Shown here: positions 1-22,263 of the stretch, piece after piece
Numbering within the stretch: the stretch's first letter is position 1
Layout of the letters: each line of letters starts with the position of its first letter
Notes under the pieces: generated by a model
Told to the model about the DNA's origin: nothing
Database searches by the model: none
The model's input: the letters and a program-made list of their open reading frames with translations, nothing else
DNA from: Xiphias gladius
Lineage: Eukaryota > Chordata > Actinopteri > Istiophoriformes > Xiphiidae
Assembly: GCF_016859285.1 (NCBI RefSeq)
Contig: NC_053403.1
Span: 26,210,448-26,274,447 of the forward strand
Direction of reading: 5' to 3'
Length of the DNA: 64,000 nucleotides
Translations under genes and position numbers: made by a program

Positions 1-2300
1 GCGGGTCTCACACAGTGGTGAGTGACAACAAACACCGCTCAGCGTGCTAAAACACCACAGCATGAAGCATGAAGAAATAAAAAGAGTGTGGTGATCCTCA
101 TGTCCAGCTGCGTTTCCCCTGATCTAGAGTGCTCTCTGATCGCTGACGCCCAGGATGTTGATAAATAATGGAGAGTTAATAAATCATTCTCCTTATTAGG
201 CTGATTTTTTTCCCCGGAACATATGTTGCCAGATGTTTTAAAAGAAGCAGATTAATTAAAACAATGTTTCACCAGAGGTTATGTGCCCTGAGGCAAAGCA
301 ACTTTTCACTGCAGTTTACAGTAAACAGGTCCTTTTATGACAAGGACGCTCCATGAGTTTCAAAGTTCATGCTCAACCTTTTCCAGTGACCACCTTTGCA
401 CAGAGACAGAGGTCACCATCGAACCCTTGACACAAACACCTGTTATCATGTTCCACACTCAGATAATGAAAGGTAACACATGGTTACATGATGAAACCCG
501 AACCATCTCCGTGATCAGTGAGATTCCGCTGATGAAGACCATGAGATGTGGCTGAAAACGTGTAAATGAGCTGCTGATTATATGCCAGAGTCGAGTAAAC
601 AATTAAAGAAGAACGAATGGTTCAAGTGCAGAGTGTTTATGCTCCAAAAGGGTTTTTTTTTTTTTTTGAATTAGTCCATTTGTGACAAGAGTTCACTCCA
701 AATCCAGTCAAAACCAGTTTGCCAATATCTACTCAGATTTTCCTACAGTTTTTGTGATGGTGAATTATTGACCTTGTATGATATCAAATTTAGAATGCTA
801 GGAGAGCGTGGGAAATGTGTGGAAGTCTCGAAGATGGACTTCTCAGGAAACAACTGTCTCGACGTAAACTGAGCAACGGAAAAAAAAGACTTTTTCAAGT
901 TTTTGGCTGGGATTTGGAGTCAGCAGTTTGGTGATAAGTAAACCTTTAGATTACAGCGTGTGAAAACAATACTTAATGATGATATGACCTTTAGTTGTAA
1001 AGGTGATATCACACACACACACACACACAAACGGAAACAGGCTGTACAGGCAACTGCTCTGTAACCACATTGCAATCTTTCAAAGAAACACATGCCACTT
1101 GATGTGTAACTGCACCCACAAAATAAACAGCTAACTAGGAAAGATTGATCTTTAAACGCAAAACTAAACAATGACGTGGTGGATGACTGAAGGGAAAGAC
1201 TCCACTCCTGCAGGCCATACCACCTACAGACCACGAGAAGAGCACGTTGGTCACCTTTTGAAACTCACGAGTCACCAGTAAGACAATCAACAGCGCCCCT
1301 TCCATGCCAAGTCATGGCCAATGAACCCTTGGCCAATTTTGACTTATTTTGGTTCCAGATGTTTGGGATTCAGACCTGCAGCAGCTCAGAGCTCTCCTGT
1401 TCAGCACTGGCCTCTCCCTGGTTCCCCACAGACCTGTGCTGGGTTGGGAACCGCTGCAGTTGTAAATCTGTAAAGTCCAAACTCCACTTGATCTTCTGGC
1501 TTCAGTTTTACAACTGAACTTAAATGGCAGGTTGACTGCTGCTGAAAGACTGAATCCTTTGCCAAATACCCAGATGATTTTATACAACAAAAATAGCAGA
1601 TAGTGAACTTTCACATTGCAGGCATGTAAACAAACAAAGCTCTCTTCCCATTGCGTAGCAAGAAGCTGGGGCAGGACTACTGCTTGCATCCAGATGCTCA
1701 GCTGCAGCACGTCAGCATCTCACTGCGTCCCCTTCAGTTCAAGTAAGACAGCCCTCTTACAGCGTTGAGGAAATTCTCAGCTTGTTGGCCGACCTTTACT
1801 CCCCAGTAACGATAACAATGGTGCAATCGTGAGCTGCGATAATAAGTCTGAAGTGGTACAGAGGGGAACTTCCTGACACTTTCTGAGGTAGTGTCTATGT
1901 AATATGGGCTAACACAGACACTGATACTGCCTAAGGTGGCAGGCAACTTGTTGACATGTGGCTGGTTCACTTCCTGACAGTCAGGCAGGTGTTTTCCAGC
2001 TCGGGGCTGAAGGGTGGCTGCTTTTATGTCTGTGGTACATACCAGCTCCGATAAGTGCTCTTCAGCAAGGCAGTAAGGCTCTGAAATTGCTCCAGGAGTG
2101 TTACACTGTGCTTGACTCTTACATTATTTTACCCAGCAACAACTGAGATCTACTGAAGTGGCAACGTTGTAAGAGAGAGATTTCCAATATGCAGCAACCG
2201 CAGAAGGTGTTGGCAGGGAGATGGGTGGGGGTCCCCTGCTTTTGTCAATGAATGACAATAGAAAGTAATAACCCCTTTACTGAATATGTTACTGCAGTGG

Positions 2301-2302
2301 AA

Positions 2303-2386
<84 letters not shown>

Positions 2387-2388
2387 AA
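2301..2388. repeat. TA-rich microsatellite
   Basis: About 88 bp of almost pure alternating T and A, with periodic TTTATA and TGTATA interruptions that split it into two similar halves. It is intergenic and likely polymorphic. Confidence 0.95.
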
Positions 2389-3672
2389 CTAAAACATTAG
2401 CACAGGATCCATCTGGAACTCCTGCCCAGAATTCAGCATTTTTTGTTAAAACTGGAGATATCTGTTCCTTTGCCCTTCCTTTACGTTTTCTATCAGAAGG
2501 TCAGTTTAGCTGCGCTGACCTGCAGCAGTCACGATGTGAGAGGATGTCTCTGCGTTATATATTGCATGTGGTTAAAACTGTAAATTACAACCAATCAATA
2601 AACAGGAAGCCGTATTTAGATCACGGCTAAAATATTCCCATTCTGGCGGTCGCATGACACACTCATGTGCTCACACAAACAGACGGATGTTAGAGGAAGA
2701 GGCCAAATGAAATGATAGCAACCAGTATCCTGGCACTGACACTGCAGTGTTAAGGCTGACGTCCGAAGGAACAGCTCCACATTGCCACTGATTCAAACGT
2801 GGGGTAGCCCCGCTTGTTCAAGACTGTAACCCCTGCAGTGCTTTCATACTAATGAAGATGGGGACTCAGTCAACTAAACAGGCTGCTCCAATTTACCAAG
2901 TATGATGAACTGAAGTGACGTGAGAGAAAAGAAGATAAATGTACTGGCTCTGTTGTAGCAAGCAACCTGACTGTTGGCTAACCTTATATGTTGCACACGA
3001 GCTGATTATTGGATCCAGTTTGTCATACAGCTGTGGCATTCTTGACTTTCTTGGTTTGAGTAAAACTGTGACTTCACCTCCAGATGCATCAGCAGCTGTC
3101 AGTCGCTCTGTTGCGTTGTGTCCAGGTAGAATGGGTCTGTGTTTATCTGGCAAAGTGCCGTTCCCATAGTTTTTCCGGGCCAAAGTAATTTACCATCTAT
3201 CCCCCCAGGGAAAGTCTGTGTGCCTGGTTTAACTGATCTCAGTTCATTGGTATTTTGCAATTCCAATAGTCTTAGATGTACTTATTTCCCAGTGTGTAAT
3301 ACTCATTCTAATGCACTAAAAATCTCACTCCTGCGTCACGGAAGCGAGCATTCCTGCCTGGTGTGTGTGTGTTGCGGTCCCTCCCGCTTTTATTTTTTTA
3401 TATAGTAGTCTTAGGAGCGACTACCCAGTCACTTTTGTGGTGGTGATAGGTCTAAACAGGTGCTATAATGTAGTAATAACATTTGAGGCAGGGAATGAAT
3501 TCACAAACAGTTTACCGAAGGTCTGTCCCATTTTCACATTTCCATACCTTACGTATAAAAGCTCCCGTCTTGCTGTCAGAGCAAAATAAAAAGTCTCACA
3601 TACAGATTGTTTAAATTGCTCGACCACCAGTTTGCCTATTTACACATTCAGCAGACAGAGCAAAATTAGTAT

Positions 3673-4027
3673 TCATATAAAAAGATGTTTCAATGCAACG
3701 TTAAAGTCTTTCAAAAAATCTTCGTTATGCTGCAGATTTTCAGAGTTGACATGCAGCGGAGGAGGAGAAAGGGCGACTGGAAACAAGGACATTTTGTCAC
3801 ATTGCACAGCCCTTCAGAGGCTTACTATAGGCAACAGAACTCTTCTTCGGTGAAATGATTACTGCCCATGCTTCCTCTGCTCCATCCCCACGCTCGTCCT
3901 ACAGGAGCTGGAGCTGCTCAGTACCACCACTCTTCTCCTGCCGATTGCCCAGCTGCTCACCCTGCTCCAGTAATGAGGTCAACATCAAAAATGCACCAAA
4001 AATAACTGCTACTTCCATTTTTGTCAT
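3673..4027 (-). CDS. Candidate small secreted peptide, two exons (unrecognised)
   Basis: I do not recognise this gene and the call is tentative. On the minus strand an ATG at 4027 (second in-frame ATG at 4018) opens 22 codons with a hydrophobic core (AVIFGAFLMLTSLL) that resembles a signal peptide. It is followed at 3961 by a good donor (CAGG|GTGAGC) in phase 1. Signal-peptide exons of secreted proteins often end in this phase. A phase-compatible acceptor (TTTCCAG) lies before 3776 and opens 34 further codons to a TGA at 3675-3673. The joined product would be 56 residues with no cysteine. Read through without splicing, the first segment stops about 20 codons after the donor. Chance alone could give this arrangement, and a larger gene with further exons is also possible. 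Confidence 0.2.
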
Positions 4028-5704
4028 TCGGGCTCCTTTAGCACAAGCTGTTTGCAGTCCCTGGGTCTGTGATGTTATGACAAGAGAAAGGAAAATGAGG
4101 TTATGTTTAACAAAGACACTAGCAGATCAGTTTTCATGACCTCAGTGCCGTCTTCTCCATATTTCACGAGACCTTTTCCCAGGATCAGTAACAGGATATG
4201 ACGAGAACAAGGCCTGAGATGACCACATGTGATCCCAGACCAGTGTTTACATGTCACGTTGACTCAGTTGTTGGCTGGCTTCAGTTTACACAGCACAGGA
4301 GGCAAGAGGAGCAGAGGAGTCATCTAAGCTACTGTTGTACACAGACAGGTCATGGTCATGTACTCTGAGTGGAGTGGAAATATACTACTATACTACTACC
4401 ATCACAAAGCTTAACATCTTGATAAGGAATTCATATTTCCTTTATACTTGAAAAACATTGACCCAAAAGGTTAGTGAGCATCAGATCCAGACTGAGGCAC
4501 TGTGACAGTTGGCCCTGTTATTTGTGCACACAGTACCTGCCGTTACTGCGTAGGTTGTTTCCGTGGCTTTTACTCCCATACCGAGACTCGGCGTTTGTAT
4601 AAATATCCCTTTTGTTCTGGAGACACCAGAATGGACACCTCTGTCCCCCATATCAACTGGTTTTCTCCAGGGCTCTGCTCCCTCTCCCTTCTTATGGTGC
4701 ACACTAATGACAATGTCACAATGAAATGTTAGGTTTGCAGACAACACTGTGATAAATGGTACAGAAAAGTCTGTCTGATCTGCTCAATAAACTGAACTCA
4801 AAGTAGAACCTCCTATTGTCAACAAAACCATGGGCCAAGTCCAGCCTGCAGCAAAAATATTTGTATAATACAAGAGCAATGTAAATCCCAACAAATACGG
4901 ACCCATAACATCTAATACTGCTCCATTTTGGGGAGAGATGTGCAAACCACAGCTGCTTTTCCTCATTCTGCTCCGGGATGCTGAAGTTCAGTGTGATAAA
5001 CCTGCATAACAGATAAATAATGTTATATACTTTAAATCATTTCAACACAGCTTCAGTTCCTCAGTTTTAGTCTGTTTGACCATAACAGAGAAAAGGCAGT
5101 CTATTGGGTGGATGACAACAACAATGGAAACAGCAAAACTTTTAGACAAGCATGAATTGAGCAGGCCACTGATGATTATTGGGCCTAATTAGTTAAATCT
5201 CCAGTCTCTGTTTCAGCACAAAACAAACATTGGAGTCATTTTTTTGCCAAATGAGCATTGATATAAGATTCTGTAACTTATCAGCCACCAGAGACAATTT
5301 CATGCTTCAACAAATTGAAATAGATAAGCAAACAAAGCATATTGAAGGGATACAGGCCTGCATAACGCTGACTCCCCAGTGAATAATGCCCAAAAAAATG
5401 GTGAGTGGCGAAACCTATAGTAATTGCTGAGTCCTGTTGTGGACTAATGTAAATCTCTATAATCCAAGTTACAGGCGTAAAATACAAGTCAAATTAAAAA
5501 TTATGGAAGGGAACACATTGAATAGAACTTTTCTGAAAGAAAAAAAAAAAAAAGTTTTCATTCCGGTTGGTCTTGGTTGGAGCTCTAATGCCCCCTGCCG
5601 GCTACAGAATGTTTTACACCATCCCTGGGTGGGAAATGATGGCGTCAGTTGGGCGAACTGACAAACACTTTTTTCCTTTCACTGCAAAACAGTGCAATGA
5701 AAAA

Positions 5705-6190
5705 AAAGATAATAATAATAATAATAATGTTTATTTAAACACCTATTAAAGATACATGAAGATGCTTTACATAGATAAACAATTAGCATAAAGAGGTTAC
5801 ACACAAAAAAAGAACAGCAGGAAAACTCACTCTTATAAATAGGTGGATGAAAGTAACAACTACAGAAAAAGAGAAGAAGATGAAAGATATACTCTCATAA
5901 AAAAGTGTCAGTGATAGAAATGAACATAAGTTAAAAGCAACTTTAAAAAGGTGAGTTTAGGTGCTTTATTAAAGCTGGGGAGGATGGCAGAGCGTTTAAT
6001 GTCCTCGGGAAGAGAGAGTGCAGGGGCAGCACTGGAGAAGGCTCTGTCGCCCAAGGCAACACACACAAACCAGGGGTTAAAGAGACATTAAACATAGAGG
6101 AGGAAAACAAAGAACACAGAAGGACGTCCAGCAGCTCAGACAGTTATACACCTTAAACACACTGGGAGTCTTAAGGCTTCGGGGCTTGCG
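5705..6190 (-). mobile_element. 5'-truncated LINE 3' end
   Basis: Sequence with the feel of a teleost LINE 3' untranslated region read on the minus strand. It includes the familiar antisense stretch about a gene product set 'cagcactggagaaggctctg' near 6028-6048. It ends at 5709-5728 in an AAT/ATT triplet run, consistent with the simple-repeat tail of a LINE inserted in minus orientation. No coding part remains. The assignment to a family is not possible by eye. Confidence 0.45.
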
Positions 6191-6289
6191 GAGTCCTGAA
6201 TTGTTTGTATTTATTGTTGCATTACGTTGATCAGCATTTTAACTAAAGGTTTACCATTATAAAATCAGCTTTTGTGAAAATTAAATTCT

Positions 6290-6620
6290 GCTCAGATGAT
6301 TGAAAAGATTGTTTTTGTTCTGAACGGAGTCGAATTTCCAAAACAAGTTTCAGCATCAGCTCCACAGAAAGAGCAACTGATGTCAACGCCATTTCTTATT
6401 CTTTGGAAAGAATGTTTGGTCGGACAGCAGCGATGGATAAGTTTGGAACAGACGTCACTACGGTTGCTTGTGATGAAGTGTCTTTGAGACAAAGTCCAAA
6501 CCTTTTTCCACTGGATATTTGAGAAGTGGATTACATATGGGTTGGTGACGATGGCCTTCTGAAAGAGGGATCTGATCCTTCCGTTCCGGGTTGAAGAGAT
6601 GGATAAGAAACACATTTTTC
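6290..6620 (-). pseudogene. Tx1/L1-like LINE fragment, C-terminal part of the polymerase ORF
   Basis: The minus-strand translation shows the segment found after reverse transcriptase in L1/Tx1-type LINEs: KVWTLSQRHFITSNRSD, then KLIHRCCPTKHSF, then a CSFCGADAET cysteine pair. The zinc-knuckle-like region is damaged after this point. It may belong to the same insertion as the minus-strand reverse transcriptase piece at 7130-7835, or to a second copy. It is not functional. Confidence 0.6.
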
Positions 6621-7129
6621 CTACTGTGGAGCAGTAGGAAACGACAAAGGACCAGGAAAAAAGGGGGGTTCAGTGTTAGCCTTAAATAACATCATTACAC
6701 CTTTAGGAACGGCATTATTATTATTATGAACGTACAAAAATTCAGATTAACTCATCGGGAGACCTTCAGAATTAAATAACTGTTTTACAGTAAAATATTA
6801 TCGTTAAAACAATTTGGCAAAAATAGAGATTTGTTTTTGAGTGTATGTCACGGCTACTACAAATGAGATATTCACGCAGAGTCAAGGCCACAAGCGTTTG
6901 TTTGGGGAAATGAGCATCTAAACGGTAATTGAGCTGTCATTTAATTTAAAGGTAATAATGAGATAAACAGGAAGACCACTTCATTTATAAACGATGTAAT
7001 CTGGAATAAAGTTCCCACAGGATACTGGGCTACAGAGTAAGGTATTTTTATTTAAACAAAGACCTGATGCTGCAGAAAATATTCAAATCTTTTTATTGCA
7101 AGAGAAGTTTGCTTTGAGTTTCTTAAAAA

Positions 7130-7835
7130 GGTGCAGTGTCATCAGCCAAATACACTGAATATTGCTTTCATGTAAAAATACATAAGGAGAGACCAGGCGG
7201 CCTTGACGAGCACCACGAGACAACTGAATACAGGGTGAGGCACCGTGTTGAAGTTGGACCGAAGAATTAACATCTGAGTAAAGTTACAGCAACTGTAAGG
7301 TGACTGCTGGATAAATCTGTGATCTAGGGAATCGAATGCTTTATAAAAGTCTAAAAGCAAAATAAAGCTATTTTTATTCATCGGTTTGGGACAATCCAGC
7401 AAATCCAGGACCAGTCTAATACTGTTTGCAATTCGCTGTTTGACATAAAGCCAGATCGTTACTTGTCGATTACAGAGGCACCGGTTTTCTTAATTCTGTT
7501 GGCCAGAATAGGAGCCAGTACTTTGTGGTCATTATTCAGCAAACAGATAGGGTGGCAGTTGTCTATCAAGGGCAACTCTTCTTTGGGTTTTGGGATGAGG
7601 GTGACAAGGCCCTGTGTTAGTGTAGGTAGTAAAAATCCAAAATCAATACTCTCAGATGGGACCCTGAAAAGAACGGGGGCCAGTTTATCGGAACATTTCT
7701 TCAGACAAAAGTCTGTGGTGAGTCTGTCACTGTCAAGGAGATTTGTTGCCCTTAAGGTTCATAACAACATTCAGGACTTCGTCTGCTGTCACAAAGTGTT
7801 TTGTAACCTTAAGAATTCACTCTGCAACTTTTAAT
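7130..7835 (-). pseudogene. Tx1/L1-like LINE fragment, first half of reverse transcriptase
   Basis: Minus-strand reading gives the N-terminal half of an L1-clade reverse transcriptase. In order: a DKLAPVLFRVPSESI-type segment, GLVTLIPKPKEE, LAPILANRI, a degraded SGFM segment, and then the conserved palm block LLLDFYKAFDSLDHRFI near 7380-7315. The frame then shifts and stops occur. The fragment ends near 7142, in a region whose frame-shifted remains look like the block that normally follows. The second half of the same domain lies on the opposite strand from about 8090, which suggests an inversion within one insertion. Confidence 0.7.
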
Positions 7836-7919
7836 GGAGTTTAGAAGTTGAGGTGTTGAGGTTCATATATTTCACCTGACATGTTCCAGCATTCACTGAA
7901 CTGCAGCGCTTAATAGGGT

Positions 7920-8062
7920 CTCATGTTTTTAAAAGGGTTGCGCTACACCGCTGCCGTAGGCTCTGGTGTGTTTTCTAAAAGGTTTGGTTTAACTGCAGCC
8001 GTAGGCTCAGGTGTGTTCTCTAAAAAGGTTTGTTAAACCTCTGCCGTAGGATCTCAGGTGTT
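7920..8062. repeat. Short tandem repeat, about three copies
   Basis: Three imperfect copies of a roughly 50 bp unit carrying CTGCCGTAGG (second copy CAGCCGTAGG), then CTCAGGTGTGTTCTCTAAAA or a variant, then a GGTTTG-type segment. The copies start near 7949, 7997 and 8040. The array lies between the minus-strand and plus-strand halves of a reverse transcriptase, at the apparent inversion junction. Confidence 0.75.
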
Positions 8063-8089
8063 TACTCAACTATTGTTTGCCATTTGAAT

Positions 8090-9065
8090 CAAACCTTTAG
8101 CTCAGCTAATTAGAGATGACGGGAAAATAAAAGGCATTCTGATCAGAGACGAAGAGCATAAATTACTGTTATAGGCAGATGATGTTCTGTTATATTTGTC
8201 TGATCCCACGATGACAGTATCTCCTCTAAAAAAGATCATAGATCCGTTTGGGTTTTATTCACAGCATACAATACATGTAGTAAAACGGAAGCCAATGGAC
8301 ACAGGCTGTGGAATTCCCCTTTTGGTCAAATCCCAGATCAGATTTAAATGGCCTGAAGGAGGGATTAAATAAAAAGTAAATAGCAACATTTTTAAGAATG
8401 ACCTGAAATGCTGGACGCCCCTACCCATATCCCTTACAGGATTAATGGAGATTGCATGTATGATTGTTTTTTTTTGCTCTAAACCTCCTAAACACTGGGT
8501 TTAAATAGTAGACAGATTATGGACTTTCTTACATACACCATCTTTTTCATGAGGGGAACTTGAGGTATTTTGATCAAATAAGGCTGGTTGGAAAAAATAA
8601 CAAATCCCACTGAAGTGGATAAATTCTGGTTCAATATATGGTCAGAGAACAGGCTGGATAAAGTCATATCAAGATTATATCAGGTGTTGCTATGTATGGA
8701 CCAAAATAATTCAATATGATTAAAAGAAAGATGGGAGACCAAATTGGAGCAGGAAATACCAATAGACACTTGGGAGGAAGTATGCCCAGAGGCACACCTG
8801 GTTACATGTTCAAATACATGGAGAGAATTTAAGTGGAAGACCATCAGCAGGTTTTTCAAACCCCACATATAACAGCTAAGATAAACCCTTCAGCTTCGAG
8901 CAGCTGTTGGAGGAACTGCGGAGCACAGCTGGGCAACTATACGCATTCATTCTGGTCATGGCCCGAAACTGAAAAAAACATTGGAATGCTGTATTCCCAC
9001 CTGTTTGGGAAACAATCTATATTGACATCCCACAAAACCCAAGATTCTCGGTGTTGGGAATGACA
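8090..9065 (+). pseudogene. Tx1/L1-like LINE fragment, second half of reverse transcriptase and C-terminus
   Basis: Plus-strand reading starts with a PLAQLIRDDGKIKGILI segment and the catalytic block ADDVLLYLSDP (near 8177-8209), preceded by an in-frame stop. It continues through thumb-like sequence to a C-terminal CWRNCGAQLGNYTHSFWSWP segment near 8905-8960. Several stops and frame changes make it non-coding. The order of motifs continues exactly where the minus-strand fragment at 7130-7835 leaves off. Confidence 0.7.
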
Positions 9066-9639
9066 CCTGAAGGGAAAGAAGGGAGGAGTCGAGAGTATTT
9101 CCTTGAAATTCTGTTTATAGCAGAGTAGTAGTGAAATGTATTACTCTGGAACAAATAACACGCTCCCTGAAGCTTCATAAAAGCCAAATTTAGCTCAGCC
9201 ATGACATTACTAATGCAAAAAAATAAGCTTTCATCTTTATTCCTTCACCAAGGGCAGGGATTTCCCTGGTGTTTTTTCCCCCTTCCCCGCTTTTTAATTA
9301 ATTAATTAGTTCATTCATTCATGTTTGATAATATGTTCTGCAATGACTGATGTGGTTTGCAATGAGCACCACATTACAAGATACTAAAAATGTACGTTGG
9401 ATCATAATGTCACACAGTACCAAAGACTGAGGTTTTATTACCATTTCATTCCTGTGGTCTGTGCCATGCCAAACAGTTGAAATAAAAAATATCTTAAAAG
9501 AATAAATAAATAAAAGAATCAATAAATAAGTAAAAGGGTTAACCAAATGACCCGAGGACTTGACTTTACAGGCTCTAGGGCTTTTTCCCAGTGAGCCCTG
9601 AATGTGACAAACGAAGTTAAACGTCCATCCGTGACTTCA

Positions 9640-9720
9640 TTCTTTTATGTGACGTAAGCGCGGCCGGTGACGCCACACAGCGTAGTGACGCTGCAGTTCC
9701 CCAGAATTCAGTGGGGGATC
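9640..9720 (+). promoter_or_regulatory. psmc6: psmc6 proximal promoter/5' UTR with TGACG motifs and an ARE-type site
   Basis: Three TGACG motifs lie within 46 bp before the start codon: TGACGTAA at 9650-9657 (CRE/ATF-like), TGACGCCA at 9667-9674, and TGACGCTGCA at 9686-9695. The last one fits the antioxidant response element core TGACNNNGCA. In mammals the factor NFE2L1 (NRF1) raises proteasome subunit gene expression through such elements when proteasome activity is low. I saw no TATA box, as is usual for proteasome genes. The transcription start is not known from sequence, so the nearest site could be in the 5' UTR. Confidence 0.55.

Positions 9721-22263
<12,543 letters not shown>

Larger units (their letters stand above)
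1..5700. other. Upstream flank of psmc6 without a recognised gene
   Basis: I see no conserved exon series here. Open frames are short, lack family motifs and are interrupted on both strands. Simple repeats are present: a CA run at 1010-1029 and a long TA-rich microsatellite at 2301-2388. The one item that resembles gene structure is a minus-strand pair of exon-like segments at 4027-3961 and 3776-3673, listed separately. The rest is AT-leaning intergenic DNA. An exon of an untranslated or poorly conserved gene could be missed by eye. Confidence 0.55.

Noticed and set aside
7463..7834. Plus-strand open frame of 123 codons
   Set aside because: It is antisense to the LINE reverse transcriptase half on the minus strand, which shows true family motifs.
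7920..8062. Possible CRISPR-like array
   Set aside because: Only three imperfect units with no distinct spacers, in a vertebrate nuclear genome; it is a minisatellite.
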